From contig NZ_JABSNO010000006.1 in the NCBI RefSeq assembly GCF_013294015.1, forward strand, positions 113,246 through 177,245: 64,000 nucleotides of DNA, written 5' to 3'. Positions 49,773-60,062 of this stretch are shown in pieces. The translations under genes and the position numbers were made by a program. Position 1 is the stretch's first letter; each line of letters begins with the position of its first letter. Source of the DNA: Frigoriflavimonas asaccharolytica (GTDB taxonomy: Bacteria > Bacteroidota > Bacteroidia > Flavobacteriales > Weeksellaceae). A model generated the notes under the pieces. It was not told the DNA's origin, made no database searches, and saw only the letters and a program-made list of their open reading frames with translations.

Positions 49773-50951
49773 CTAAGAAATGGATTGCATCGTATGAAGT
49801 AACGCGCTTGGTGTCGTTTTGTGAATTTTTACCTCTGAGCAATCATTAAAACGTTTGAATGCTGCTATCTCTTTTGAAAAGGTAACTTTAAACGCATCAT
49901 TAAAAGAAAAATTTTCTTCAAAAAACAAATGATGAATATGAAGCATTGCACTCTTTCTATCAGCCTTACAATCCATTCTGGCCACTAATTTACCTTCCCA
50001 AAGAATGGGTAATGAAAAATAGCCGTATTTACGTTTCGCTTCGGGAGTGTAACTTTCAATTTTGTATTCAAAATCAAATAAGTGCTGCATGCGTTTGCGC
50101 TGAATCAATAAATTATCAAAAGGAGAAAGAATTTTCAGCTGACTTTTGATAGGGGTATTTACCAAATTCAAAGTATCAGGAAAGGCGTAATATAGTTGTC
50201 CGTTTACGCTTAATTGCACTACTTCATTGCTTTCATGCATCTCCTTTAATTCGGAAGCGACAAGTGTTTTGGTGTTTTTAAGTAAATAGGCGATTTCACT
50301 CGCTTGACCAATACCATTGGACCTTAAATAGCTACTAATTAAAAACCGGATATGTTGTTGCTGACTAGGACAAGTAGTATCAATGTTGTTGGGTAGGACA
50401 CGTTCCGTTAGGTCATACACTTTATGAAAATTCTTCCGACTCGAAATCATCAAATCCCCTTGCATAAACAAATTCTCCAATGCTTGTTTTGCCGGTTTGC
50501 TTTGCCATTCTCCCAATTTAGCCTTGTGTTCAAAGTCTTTTGCCATTAAAGGCCCTTCGTTTTCTATGCGTTTTAGTATAGAATCCATTAGTTTGACATC
50601 TTTCTGAAACCAATGACTTTGTTCGTTTTTCAGAATAGCCTCTTTACGGGGAAGCGAAAACTTATAGTCGCGCATGGGCAGATATGCAGCAGCATGCGAC
50701 CAATATTCGAATAGCTGTTTAGATTCAATTAAGGTATCAATATGAGATAGTTCGTATTCAGGATTTCTATTCCATAGCGTATGGTGATGGGCACGCTGAA
50801 TAGCAGATATGGTATCTATTTGCACATAACCAAGATGTTCAATACTAACCAGCGTAGTATCTATAGCAGTTCCGTTTACTATATCTGGCAAAACGCGTTG
50901 AGAGAGCAGCACTAGCTTTTGTGCTTCTGACGGGGAAAGTATTTCTTTCAT
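49773..50951 (-). CDS. YcaQ/AlkZ-like DNA glycosylase (HTH_42 winged-helix)
   Basis: 392 residues with tandem winged helices typical of the HTH_42 family. The catalytic motif QID is seen in HLGYVQIDTISAIQRAHHHTLWNR (about residues 52-54 of the motif region), and YWSHAAAYLPMRDYKF and LLPNN-like C-terminal motifs (SPFDNLLIQRKRMQHLFDFEYKIESY) follow. YcaQ unhooks DNA interstrand crosslinks and removes alkylated purines. It stands alone here; its presence beside alkyl-stress genes may be chance. Confidence 0.85.
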   Translation of the reverse strand: MKEILSPSEAQKLVLLSQRVLPDIVNGTAIDTTLVSIEHLGYVQIDTISAIQRAHHHTLWNRNPEYELSHIDTLIESKQLFEYWSHAAAYLPMRDYKFSLPRKEAILKNEQSHWFQKDVKLMDSILKRIENEGPLMAKDFEHKAKLGEWQSKPAKQALENLFMQGDLMISSRKNFHKVYDLTERVLPNNIDTTCPSQQQHIRFLISSYLRSNGIGQASEIAYLLKNTKTLVASELKEMHESNEVVQLSVNGQLYYAFPDTLNLVNTPIKSQLKILSPFDNLLIQRKRMQHLFDFEYKIESYTPEAKRKYGYFSLPILWEGKLVARMDCKADRKSAMLHIHHLFFEENFSFNDAFKVTFSKEIAAFKRFNDCSEVKIHKTTPSALLHTMQSIS

Positions 50952-51135
50952 ATTGCATCATGTATTTCTTTTCGTATACAACTTAAATGTTCTGCTGAAA
51001 CACCAATCTGAGAAATGAAGCTTGTTGGTAGCTAATTTTTGACCCAAGGGATTCGAGCAACAGTAAACGACACCTCTTTTAACATTAGTTACAACCTATA
51101 ATAAGTGCAAGGATTGTGAAATGATCCTTTTCCTT

Positions 51136-51591
51136 TTATAAATTAGACTTAAAATTCATTAAGGCCTCCAAAGCATACTTTAACCTAATTTGTGCTCCTT
51201 CTTGCGAGCCAAACAACGATCGAAAAAGAATACCTTCATGATTTATAATTAACCATTGCGGTGTTCCTTCTGAATTGAACTGATCGTAAACTTGGTGCTT
51301 TTCATCAATGTAAATAGGAAAAGGCAGTTCATCAATTGTAAAAATGCTATGAATTTCTTCTTTAGTAGTTTTTGTGTTTCCAAAATTGGTATGAATGCTA
51401 ATAACTTGTAAATCCTTAAACTCTTTTTGTAAGACATAGGCTAATGGAATGGCTCTTCCCGAGCAGCCCAAACATTGATTTCGGTAAATGATAAGTAACA
51501 GATTTTTACCTTTGTACTTTGCCATTAAGTATATTTCGTTTTCTTCAAAATCAGTTACTACTATTGACGTTATTTTACTGTTTTCTGTCAT
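51136..51591 (-). CDS. Thioredoxin-fold redoxin (TSA/TlpA-like)
   Basis: 151 residues from the ATG at 51591 (MTENSKITSIVV); a longer upstream frame has no coding character. Thioredoxin fold with the redox pair in YRNQCLGCSGRAIPL (CxxC), then VISIHTNFGN and a cis-Pro region GTPQWLIINHEG. No signal peptide, so it acts in the cytoplasm, possibly as a peroxiredoxin-like or thiol-exchange protein. Confidence 0.75.
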   Translation of the reverse strand: MTENSKITSIVVTDFEENEIYLMAKYKGKNLLLIIYRNQCLGCSGRAIPLAYVLQKEFKDLQVISIHTNFGNTKTTKEEIHSIFTIDELPFPIYIDEKHQVYDQFNSEGTPQWLIINHEGILFRSLFGSQEGAQIRLKYALEALMNFKSNL

Positions 51592-51901
51592 CTTCTTTAA
51601 TTTTGAACTCTTTAATAAATAGCATTTTACAGTACTCCAATGACTACAACGGATAAAAAAGATATCCGTGCACCCTTTAGACACCTATAAATATAGTTGT
51701 TTTTTTGTTTAATAGGAACTAAGGCAATAGTATTTGCAAATAATCCAATCCCACTTGTGTCACCAATCCATAGAGAAATAAGGAACTTACAAACTCAAAT
51801 GATTTCTTTTTTAAATGATTGATTGCGCTGCTACAAAAAAGTACAGCAGGGTTTTCGATATTAGATTTTTGGTTTTGTTTTTCATTCCAACTGTTTTTAT
51901 G
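51592..51901. other. Intergenic region, 310 bp
   Basis: No recognisable gene. On the minus strand the frame of the TolC gene stays open for 60 codons behind its stop (51719-51901), with a segment FEFVSSLFLYGLVTQVGLDY, but it has no start codon and no family I can name. Two AT-rich runs precede the redoxin gene. Confidence 0.4.
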
Positions 51902-53179
51902 TTATTCTAAACTTGAAGTCGCTTTTTTGTAATTGGCTTCGCTAATTTTGAACGATGCTTTGGCATCTATTACATCAGAGAAAGCGGTTTGCCATAAAAC
52001 TTGTGCTTCTAGAACATCTTTTCCTATTACCGTTCCGGCATCAAAACGGTCGTTGTTTAAGCGTAAGTTTTCATCTGCTTGTGCCAATGATTTTCGGGTG
52101 ATTTCTATCCGTTCTTTAGCACGAAGCATTTCTAGTTTTGCATTTGCAATTTCGATAGCTACAAATTCTTGGGTTTGTTCCAATTCAAATTTTTGTGCTT
52201 CTACTTTAAAATCTTGTTCTTTTACTTTTTGTTTGCGACCTCCCCAATCAAAAACGGGTACATTTACGCTCAACATGGCATAGTAGGAACCAAAGTTATT
52301 ATCGCCCGTAGCAAAATTAATTCCTTTACCCAGGCCATATAATCCACTTACATTCAAAGCGACTGTTGGTTTTCTGTCTCCTTCAAGTAGTTTTGATTTC
52401 AATTCTTCTATAGAAACCGCTTTTTGCAACATTTTAATTTCTGGACGATTAGCAATCTCGTTTTCCTGTGAAAGCTGACTTTCGATAGCATTAATCTCGA
52501 TCTCAGCATCTTCAATGGTAAATTCTGTTTCTTTCGAACCAATTAATTGCGCCATTTTTAAATTTAAAATAGTCAAAGCATCTTTGGCTTTCCATAAATC
52601 TAATTGCGCTTGATTGAGTTGTACTTGTACACGCAAAACATCATTTTTGTAGATGATTCCTGCATTGTACGTGTTGTTTAAATCCTTCAATAATTGATTC
52701 AACATTGCATTGTATTTGGAAGAAAGCTCAATTTTTCCTTTGGTATTAATGATTTGCCAGTAGGTTGTTTCTACATCTAATAAAACTTCGGCTTCGGTGA
52801 GTTCCTTTTGCGAGGTGTATAAATCTACAGCTGTCGTACTGATTTTTTTTGCAGTATTTATTTTTCCACCGGCATAGATCACTTGGGTTATCCCCAAAGA
52901 TATATTGGCATTGTATGCTGGCAACAAGGCGCTTAAAGGTTCGCCTACGTGCAAACCCAAAGCACTAGCGTCTATAAATGGTTTATCTGATGCATAAACC
53001 GAAGCTTTTGCCGCTTCTGCTGCGGCTATATTTTGTGACGCACGTTTTGTCTTTTTATTATTTGTTTTTGCTAAGGTTTTGGCTTGTTCCAAGGTTAATA
53101 TTTGATCTTGTGCTTGTAAGCTTTGAAATGTGATAAGCAATAGAAAAACAAAAGAAAGGATGTATTTATATGTTTTCAT
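51902..53179 (-). CDS. TolC-family outer-membrane efflux protein
   Basis: 425 residues: signal peptide (about 1-23, ending LQAQ), then two long helical-hairpin repeats of the OEP family (LTLEQAKTLAKTNNKKTKRASQ, ELTEAEVLLDVETTYWQIINTKGKIELS, and in the second repeat NVPVFDWGGRKQKVKEQDF, LRLNNDRFDAGTVIGKDVLEAQVLWQ). It is the outer-membrane duct of the RND pump encoded directly upstream, 85 bases away on the same strand. Confidence 0.92.
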   Translation of the reverse strand: MKTYKYILSFVFLLLITFQSLQAQDQILTLEQAKTLAKTNNKKTKRASQNIAAAEAAKASVYASDKPFIDASALGLHVGEPLSALLPAYNANISLGITQVIYAGGKINTAKKISTTAVDLYTSQKELTEAEVLLDVETTYWQIINTKGKIELSSKYNAMLNQLLKDLNNTYNAGIIYKNDVLRVQVQLNQAQLDLWKAKDALTILNLKMAQLIGSKETEFTIEDAEIEINAIESQLSQENEIANRPEIKMLQKAVSIEELKSKLLEGDRKPTVALNVSGLYGLGKGINFATGDNNFGSYYAMLSVNVPVFDWGGRKQKVKEQDFKVEAQKFELEQTQEFVAIEIANAKLEMLRAKERIEITRKSLAQADENLRLNNDRFDAGTVIGKDVLEAQVLWQTAFSDVIDAKASFKISEANYKKATSSLE

Positions 53180-53264
53180 TATTAATTTTTAAAATATAGT
53201 GCCTACCACTTCACTTTTAGGCTAAAATTGCTATGAAGAAAGGAAGCGGTAGTCGGCGGTTTTT

Positions 53265-56200
53265 TTATTTAAATCGTTTTTTGAATTTGTGTTGTAAGAC
53301 CCCTATTTTTCTTGATGTTCTACTTTTCTTAGGTTTGTAAAGTATAGGTTCAAATTCATTAATTTCTGAATGTGGATGTATAGCATCAGGTTTAGGTTTC
53401 ACAAACTTATAATACAAAACAGGCACAATAAATAAGGTTAAAATCATAGAGACAATTAAACCAACTGCTAATACACTTCCTAAAGGAGCCCAAAGCGGAG
53501 ATTTGCCAACAATCATTGGCACGACTCCCACGGCAGCAGCAATAGAAGTTAAGAATATAGGACGCATATGTCTTTTACCAGAAGCTTTAGCCGCTGCTTT
53601 TATAGTATAGCCATGTTGTAACACCAATTCATCTGCATAATCTACCAGTATAATTCCGTTTCTTACCACAATACCGATTAAGCTTATAATTCCCATAAAT
53701 GCGGTGAAACCAAGCGGGTTATTTGTTAAAATCAACCCTGAAAAGGCTCCTAAGAGACTTAACGGAAATGTAGCTAGTATAACCAATACTTTGGTGAAAT
53801 CTTTAAATTGAAATAGTAATACCAAGAATATTAATACTAAACTAATGCTTAAGGACATCATCATGCCTGGAGCCGTTTCGTTGGTGCTTTCATATTCGCC
53901 ACCATAATTAATAGTTATACCATCTGGTAATTTTAAATTGGCAATTTTTGGCATAATATCCTTTTGAACCGTAGCAGCCTTTAATCCCATTTGCGTTTCG
54001 GCAAGAACAGTTAATGTTCTTAAACCATTGCGATGTGTAATAACTCCTGTATGCCATTCTGGTGTAATGGTTGCCACTTCTTTTAAAGGCACTTTAGTAC
54101 CGAACATAGTAGAAATAGAAAGTGCACCCAAATCACTTATATTTTCACGATTATTGGCATTGTAACGCAATACAATATCGACTGCTTTATCACCTTCATA
54201 TAATGTGGAAACTGGATACCCCTTTAATCCTGCACCTAATGTTTGTGAAACCATAGTATTAGTAACGCCTAGTCTATTTGCTTTATCATCTTTTAAATTG
54301 ACATTAACACCATAATAATCATCCTGATATGAAGATCTCACCCAGTTTGTACCTTCTTCATTATTTAATATAGAAGTTACTTGTTCTGCAACTTGTTTTT
54401 GCTTGGTTAAATCCTCTCCCACAATACGCACTTCTATTGGTGCAGGTGTATCTTTCATAGACAATTGTCTAATTCTAATATAACCATCGGGTATAAAGCC
54501 ATCAAACTTTTTTAGATAGGCATCTGCTAATTCTTGCGTTGCTTCTTTTCCTGTAGTGGTTATGAAAATTTGTGCAAAGTTTTTACGTGGAAATTCTGGC
54601 GCGTACGTAGAATGAAAACGAGGTGAACTGGTGCCAACAAAACTAGCAACACCCAAGACTCTTTTATCTCCTTTAATTTCTTTTTCAATGCGATTAACAG
54701 CAGCTTCTGTTTGTTCTAAACTTCCACCATTTGGCAACCAAACTTCTATATTAAATTGATTTCTTTCGGCTGTTGGAAACAATTCTTGTTCCAAGCCTGT
54801 AGCAAGACCAAAAGCTAATACAACCGAAGATAAGCCTACTAGTAATGTAGTTTTTGGATATCTAAAGCTAAAGTCTAACGCTTTGTTAAATACAGTTTGC
54901 AATCTATCTAGCAATGATTTATTTTCTAGATGATTGCTTACTTTATGTTTTAATCCCTTTTTAATAAATACATAGCACATGTAGGGCGTTAATAATAACG
55001 CCACAAGTAAAGATGCAAATAAGGCAACTGCCACAGCAATTGGTAGTGCTTGAATAAACTCCTTAGCGATACCATTTAAGAAAAAAGCCAATGGTAAAAA
55101 AGCAAAAATAATTGCCATGGTTGCTGTAAAAATGGGCACCATTAATTGTGTAGCACTTTGCCATGCGGCTGTCCAACGATCTAAGCCCTCATCTAATTTT
55201 TCTATATAATTATCCACTACCACAATAGCATTATCTACAACCATTCCCAAAACAATAATTAATGCGGCAAGCGTTACTTGGTGTATTTCAATACCAATCA
55301 TATTTAGTATGCCAAAGGTGATCACTATGGCTATAGGACAGGCGATAGCAGAAACAAAAGCAACTCTGAAGGGTAGTAGTATAATAACTACAATTATTAC
55401 TGCTAAAATAGCAATGATAAATTCCAGCATAAAGTGGCTGATACTACCTTTTACAACTGCAGGTTGATCTACAATAGTATTGATGGATACATCTTGTGGT
55501 AATTGCTTTTTTATAAAGTCTATTTTTTCGGTAAGCTTTTCTCCAAACTGAACGATGTTATTTCCCGGCTGTATTTCTACCGTAAGCATCATTACTTTAT
55601 CGTTGTCCACTTGAATGAAACTCGACGTTTCTTCATAACGACGTTCAATTATAGCCACATCTTTTAAACGTACTACTTTACCATCTGGGTTACTGTATAT
55701 AATTTGGTTTCCTAAATCGGCTTCGTTTTTATATTGGTTTTTTGTAAAAACGGATACTTCGGAATTTTTTAATGTAATTCCGCCAGAGTAGCCCGTATTA
55801 TTTTGCATTTGTATGACTTGGGCAATTGTTGAAAAATCGAAACCATATTGTTTTAGTTTTTCATCTAATACCGTCACATATATTTGTTGTTTTTGTCCGC
55901 CATATCGTTTTATTTTAGAAGTTTCATTTATGGTTTTTAGCCCATCTTCTAACACATCTAAATACGATTCTATTTCAGCATAACTACGGCCTGGTGCCGA
56001 AACTGTAATCATCTGCGCCACAACATCTCCAAAATCACTATTTACCATAGGACCAACAATCCCTTGTGGAACTGCAAAATCTTGTCTGAATGTGGTATTT
56101 AAGCCATGTTGAAGTGTTGCCCAAAAACGATCCGTATCTTTTACATTTTCATTTAGCTCAGCTGTTATAATTACTTGACCTTCTTTAGTTTCAGAAATTG

Positions 56201-56459
56201 TTTTTTCTTTTCTTATTTCTTCAAAACTAAATAAATATTGTTCTAATTGATCGGTTAATTGTTTTTCGACTTGTTCTTCATCTGCTCCTGGGAAAGCAGC
56301 GATAACCAATCCCTTACGAACCGTAATATGCGGATCTTCACTACGGGCCATCGTTGCTAAAGAATATATTCCTAACAGCATTAATAATGTAGTCAAAACA
56401 ATGGTTACCTGTCGGTATTTCATTGCCGCCTCTATAAAATTTATTTTTACGCTCTTCAT
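53265..56459 (-). CDS. RND efflux transporter, inner-membrane pump
   Basis: 1064 residues with the 12-helix AcrB plan: helix 1 (QVTIVLTTLLMLLGIYSLATMA), two large periplasmic loops, and the proton-relay helix with VLGMVVDNAIVVVDN (two Asp). The C-terminal half has GIISLIGIVVRNGIILVDYAD and MRPIFLTSIAAAVGVVPMI. The GIVVRNG form and the loop DEEQVEKQLTDQLEQYL place it in the hydrophobe/amphiphile rather than the heavy-metal branch. Substrates are not readable. It ends with a long basic tail (KKSRTSRKIGVLQHKFKKRFK). Confidence 0.93.
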   Translation of the reverse strand: MKSVKINFIEAAMKYRQVTIVLTTLLMLLGIYSLATMARSEDPHITVRKGLVIAAFPGADEEQVEKQLTDQLEQYLFSFEEIRKEKTISETKEGQVIITAELNENVKDTDRFWATLQHGLNTTFRQDFAVPQGIVGPMVNSDFGDVVAQMITVSAPGRSYAEIESYLDVLEDGLKTINETSKIKRYGGQKQQIYVTVLDEKLKQYGFDFSTIAQVIQMQNNTGYSGGITLKNSEVSVFTKNQYKNEADLGNQIIYSNPDGKVVRLKDVAIIERRYEETSSFIQVDNDKVMMLTVEIQPGNNIVQFGEKLTEKIDFIKKQLPQDVSINTIVDQPAVVKGSISHFMLEFIIAILAVIIVVIILLPFRVAFVSAIACPIAIVITFGILNMIGIEIHQVTLAALIIVLGMVVDNAIVVVDNYIEKLDEGLDRWTAAWQSATQLMVPIFTATMAIIFAFLPLAFFLNGIAKEFIQALPIAVAVALFASLLVALLLTPYMCYVFIKKGLKHKVSNHLENKSLLDRLQTVFNKALDFSFRYPKTTLLVGLSSVVLAFGLATGLEQELFPTAERNQFNIEVWLPNGGSLEQTEAAVNRIEKEIKGDKRVLGVASFVGTSSPRFHSTYAPEFPRKNFAQIFITTTGKEATQELADAYLKKFDGFIPDGYIRIRQLSMKDTPAPIEVRIVGEDLTKQKQVAEQVTSILNNEEGTNWVRSSYQDDYYGVNVNLKDDKANRLGVTNTMVSQTLGAGLKGYPVSTLYEGDKAVDIVLRYNANNRENISDLGALSISTMFGTKVPLKEVATITPEWHTGVITHRNGLRTLTVLAETQMGLKAATVQKDIMPKIANLKLPDGITINYGGEYESTNETAPGMMMSLSISLVLIFLVLLFQFKDFTKVLVILATFPLSLLGAFSGLILTNNPLGFTAFMGIISLIGIVVRNGIILVDYADELVLQHGYTIKAAAKASGKRHMRPIFLTSIAAAVGVVPMIVGKSPLWAPLGSVLAVGLIVSMILTLFIVPVLYYKFVKPKPDAIHPHSEINEFEPILYKPKKSRTSRKIGVLQHKFKKRFK

Positions 56460-56473
56460 TTTAAAATGGGATT

Positions 56474-57496
56474 TTATTTAGATGACAGTTTTATCGTTTG
56501 TCCGTCTTTTAAAGTTCTATGTCCTGAAATTATAAGATGTTCTAGTGCTGTTAAACCATCTGTAACAATGACTTCATTACCACTAAAACCACCAAGAGAT
56601 ACTCTTTTTTTAATCGCTTTATTGTTTTGTGCGACAAACACATAGTTAATATTATTGGCATCTCTAATTATAGAGCCAGCTGGTATTGCAATTATATTTT
56701 GTTTATTATTCGTTTCAATTTTGATATCACTAATCATCCCTGGGAGCAATTTGTTCTGAGAATTATTTAATCTAACTTTTACATTAAATGTTCTTGTTAA
56801 AGCGTCAGCAACTGGATTCACAATAGCCACTTGACCATTAAAAGTTTCACCCATTGAAGCAATTTCTACCGTTGCAGGAGTTCCGATTTTTAACTTTGAG
56901 ATTTCAGACTCAGTAATAGAAGCTTTAGCATAGACTTTATCTGTTTTCATAATGGTAAATGCTGGAATACCGGGAGCTGCTGTCGCTCCAATTTCAGTCT
57001 GTTTTGCAGTGATAATTCCAGAAAATGGCGCGTATAATTTTGTGTCTGATAGATTCTTAGCTGCTAAATTTCTATTGGCGTTTGCTTGCGCTACAACAAC
57101 TTTAACTGTGATAAAATCGCGTTCTGGCAAACTTCCTTTTTGGAATAGACCATTTAATCTCTTAAAATTATCATTGGCTAGTTCTAAGCCTGCATTGGCA
57201 ATATCAAATGCATTTTGGTAAGTAGTTGCATCAATTGATGCTAGTAGTTGTCCTTTTTGCACTCTTTGTCCTTCATCAACCACTACGTATGAGATTCGTC
57301 CTGCAACGGCAAACCCTATCGAAACAGTATTGTCTGCTTCGATGGTTCCGCTGTATTTAAGCGTTTCATTTTCAGAGGTAGTGGTGATTTCTTTTACGCT
57401 AACCTTGGCAGCGGTTTCTTCTTGTTTTGTTTCTTCTTTATCGGCACAACTATTTAGTAAAAAAATAAAAGTGGCTAAGAGAGCTAATTGTTTCAT
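56474..57496 (-). CDS. RND efflux periplasmic adaptor lipoprotein
   Basis: 340 residues from the ATG at 57496, which gives a lipoprotein signal (LATFIFLLNSCADKEE, Cys at about 17); an upstream in-frame start adds 19 unlikely residues. Adaptor plan: lipoyl half (GTIEADNTVSIGFAVAGRISYVVVDEGQRVQKGQLLASID), helical hairpin, second lipoyl half (KLYAPFSGIITAKQTEIGATAAPG) and beta-barrel (KLKIGTPATVEIASMGETFNG). It bridges pump and TolC, and is followed by the pump gene after 14 bases. Confidence 0.92.
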   Translation of the reverse strand: MKQLALLATFIFLLNSCADKEETKQEETAAKVSVKEITTTSENETLKYSGTIEADNTVSIGFAVAGRISYVVVDEGQRVQKGQLLASIDATTYQNAFDIANAGLELANDNFKRLNGLFQKGSLPERDFITVKVVVAQANANRNLAAKNLSDTKLYAPFSGIITAKQTEIGATAAPGIPAFTIMKTDKVYAKASITESEISKLKIGTPATVEIASMGETFNGQVAIVNPVADALTRTFNVKVRLNNSQNKLLPGMISDIKIETNNKQNIIAIPAGSIIRDANNINYVFVAQNNKAIKKRVSLGGFSGNEVIVTDGLTALEHLIISGHRTLKDGQTIKLSSK

Positions 57497-57681
57497 AGTG
57501 GCAATTATGTGAGTATTTGTTTTAAAAAAAATTACTCTGCAAAATTGATACAATGCTAACTTTTAAAAAAGGTCTAAAGAAGGGTGTTTTTGGTCAATAT
57601 CGATTATTTTTAGAATTTGTAATATTCCAAAAATTGCTTTAAATTGCGTTTTTAAAGTGTTTGGTTGGTCTAAAAATAGTT

Positions 57682-58611
57682 TTAGGCTATGTTTTTATAT
57701 TTAGATGGAGAAAAACCGGTTTGCTTTTTGAAATATTTCCCAAAAAACGACTGATCGCTAAACTGCAATTCGTCTGCTACTTGCGCAATAGTCATAGAGG
57801 GATTTTCCAATAAAAGTCGGGCTTCCATAATTACGGCGTCCTCAATCAGTTGGCTTGCTGTTTTTCCAGAAACATCTTTCAACACTTTGGATAAATGACC
57901 AGTAGTCACTGCAAGTTCATCGGCATAAAATTGCACGGTGCGTTCTTTTTTGAAATTAAGATTCAAAATAGCTAGAAAACGTAGCGTAAGATCTTCTTGT
58001 CGAGAAAATTCAGCTTCAAGATTAGGATGAGTGGTTCTGAATATTGCTGCTAAATGATACATTAAGGTGATAAATCCATGCCGAATTATTTCTTTTCGAA
58101 AAGGCAAAGCAATCTCTGTTGTTTTGTTATTTTTTGCCAATAGTTTAGCTAACGAAAGGTTAGCCACTCTTTCTTCCTTAGATAATTTTAATTTCGGTAT
58201 ATTGCTTGCTGTGAAGAAATTCAAAGCATCATAATCTGTCTTTTTAAAGTTATTTTGAAGAATGAATTCATTCGAAAAACTAAAGCCTACCAACTTTAAG
58301 TCGGTGCTCATTTTTAAAATATGCATTACAGTGTGCGGTTTTATAACCACCATTTCATTTGCACCCAACACATAGTGAATCAGATTCAGCTGAATGTGAA
58401 TTTCGCCTTTAAGGATTAATAGGAAAGTATGATTGTCTGTTCGAAAGGGATAACTAACCGGAATTTCGTTGAATTCGTTTTTCGAAATATACACATGCAA
58501 CCCCTCTGATTCCTGTGGTAAATCGCCTATTAATCTAACTAAATCATTGGTCGAGTGGTGTTTTATTGTAGAGGGATGCAATTTTATTTTTTGTTTAAAA
58601 ATAGGCTGCAA
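57682..58611 (-). CDS. AraC-family regulator, probably of the RND operon
   Basis: 309 residues: an N-terminal cupin-like sensor (about 1-180; TFLLILKGEIHIQLNLIHYVLGANEMVVIKPHTVMHIL) and a C-terminal AraC DNA-binding domain (about 210-309; YADELAVTTGHLSKVLKDVSG, IAQVADELQFSDQSFFGKYFKKQTGFSPSKYK). It lies 185 bases upstream of the adaptor gene on the same strand; the gap holds two GGTCTAAA stretches (57571 and 57667) and TTTGGT repeats that could be its binding sites. Confidence 0.9.
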   Translation of the reverse strand: MQPIFKQKIKLHPSTIKHHSTNDLVRLIGDLPQESEGLHVYISKNEFNEIPVSYPFRTDNHTFLLILKGEIHIQLNLIHYVLGANEMVVIKPHTVMHILKMSTDLKLVGFSFSNEFILQNNFKKTDYDALNFFTASNIPKLKLSKEERVANLSLAKLLAKNNKTTEIALPFRKEIIRHGFITLMYHLAAIFRTTHPNLEAEFSRQEDLTLRFLAILNLNFKKERTVQFYADELAVTTGHLSKVLKDVSGKTASQLIEDAVIMEARLLLENPSMTIAQVADELQFSDQSFFGKYFKKQTGFSPSKYKNIA

Positions 58612-58795
58612 ATATAAAGCATTAAATGTAATAATTTATAGTAGGTTAAATTCAAGCTAATTTTGGAACTTTCAAAAATGTATATTTTTCAGAGTTATTG
58701 TGAGTTTTTCTGATTTACGTCGGTTAGGCAAAATCTACTTAAAAGAACAACTAAAGGACTAAAATGATAGCATATCTGCACATTAAACTAAAATA

Positions 58796-59842
58796 TTAAA
58801 ATCCATCTGCAATTCTCAAAGCAGAAATAACAGCACCTTCCATATAACCTCCAAATTCTGTGGCTGTTTCTGTTCCTGAAAATAATACTCTTCCATTCAT
58901 ATAACTATTTTGTAAAACGGAATGCCCATTGTTTTGATGCGGTCTTTGTATCATTTGATTTCCGCTTATTATAAATTCGTCCGTCCAAATTTTGTCAAAA
59001 TAATTTACTGGATTTGACGCTTCTGCTCCTAAAAGTTCTGCTAATTGCTTTAGTACGAATTCTTTTCTTACTTCTTGTGAATAAGTTGTAGCTCCACCAT
59101 TCAAAAATCCGGTAAACCCAAATTTATTTTCTTCAAAATTGGTGTGATCGTACATTTCTGAAACAATTCCTGAATGACTGTACAACATTCCAGAAAACCC
59201 ATTATTTCTCCAAAAAGGCGCTTCATATTCTAACACAAATTTTATAGCACCTGCCATCCAAGTTTGAACCGTTGGTAAAATAAGCGAAACAGCATCAGGT
59301 AATTTAGGTGAAAAAATAATGTTGGAACTTATTAATTGTGGTGGTAAACAGAGTATAACTTTATCTGCATAAAGTTTTTCTCCATTGGAAATTTCAACTA
59401 TTATTTCGCTATCAAATTCAGTAATACCAACAACTTTTGTATTCAGACGTATATTTTCAGAAGGTAATTTTTGAGCTAATGTATCTATTAGGTTTTGTGT
59501 TCCTCCTTTTAAACGGTATGATGGACTTTCTGATTCTGGAACAAAAAACTGTTGCGGTGGTTCAAATGATTTAGTTTGAAATAGGGAAGTGCCTTTTGAA
59601 AATTGCGGATATTTTTCTAAACCCAATTCATTTATAAGCGCCAATAAATTCTGGTGCATATCCGAAAACCAGGTTGCTCCCAACTCTAAAGGTGTTTCTA
59701 ATGTTCCTTTTTTGGTTTGAATTCTTCCACCAACTCTTGAAGAGGCTTCTAAAATTTTTGATTCTATTCCTCTTTTTGATAATAAATAAGCTAACGTTAA
59801 TCCGCTTAATCCACCACCTATAATTATAATTTTTTCTTTCAT
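58796..59842 (-). CDS. FAD-dependent amine oxidase-type oxidoreductase
   Basis: 348 residues: the FAD dinucleotide motif GGGLSGLTLAYLLSKRGIESKILEASSRVGGRI at the N-terminus, ELGATWFSDMH, and the C-terminal FAD motif VLFSGTETATEFGGYMEGAVISALRIA. This is the flavin monoamine oxidase/phytoene-desaturase-like group; it is shorter than eukaryotic MAO (about 520) and has no membrane anchor. Substrate unknown. Confidence 0.88.
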   Translation of the reverse strand: MKEKIIIIGGGLSGLTLAYLLSKRGIESKILEASSRVGGRIQTKKGTLETPLELGATWFSDMHQNLLALINELGLEKYPQFSKGTSLFQTKSFEPPQQFFVPESESPSYRLKGGTQNLIDTLAQKLPSENIRLNTKVVGITEFDSEIIVEISNGEKLYADKVILCLPPQLISSNIIFSPKLPDAVSLILPTVQTWMAGAIKFVLEYEAPFWRNNGFSGMLYSHSGIVSEMYDHTNFEENKFGFTGFLNGGATTYSQEVRKEFVLKQLAELLGAEASNPVNYFDKIWTDEFIISGNQMIQRPHQNNGHSVLQNSYMNGRVLFSGTETATEFGGYMEGAVISALRIADGF

Positions 59843-60062
59843 TACTAAATTTTAAGCCCAAAAAGCTGCTGCAAAAATACAATAGCTTTATGAGGTAATG
59901 TTTTGCGAGTCAGCGAGTTATTTTTGCTAACGGTTAGTATAAGAATAGTAGCGGGTTTATACGCACTTACTTTCGTGTAGCAATATAATTAATTAAAAAC
60001 AAAAACGGTTCAAGTTAAAACCTATACCGCTATTGCTTTTATACATTGTTGCATGCCGTTTT

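Noticed and set aside
51719..51901. A 60-codon open extension behind the TolC stop, at first taken for a TetR-like tail
   Set aside because: No start codon and no conserved motif; similarity to a TetR C-terminus could not be supported by reading alone.
57571..57674. Two further GTCTAAA stretches (57572 and 57668) as possible extra ECF promoters
   Set aside because: At the required distance of 11 bases there is no GGATTTTT-like element (the bases are ATGCTAAC and TTTTTAAA), and they lie on the strand opposite to the genes they would have to drive.
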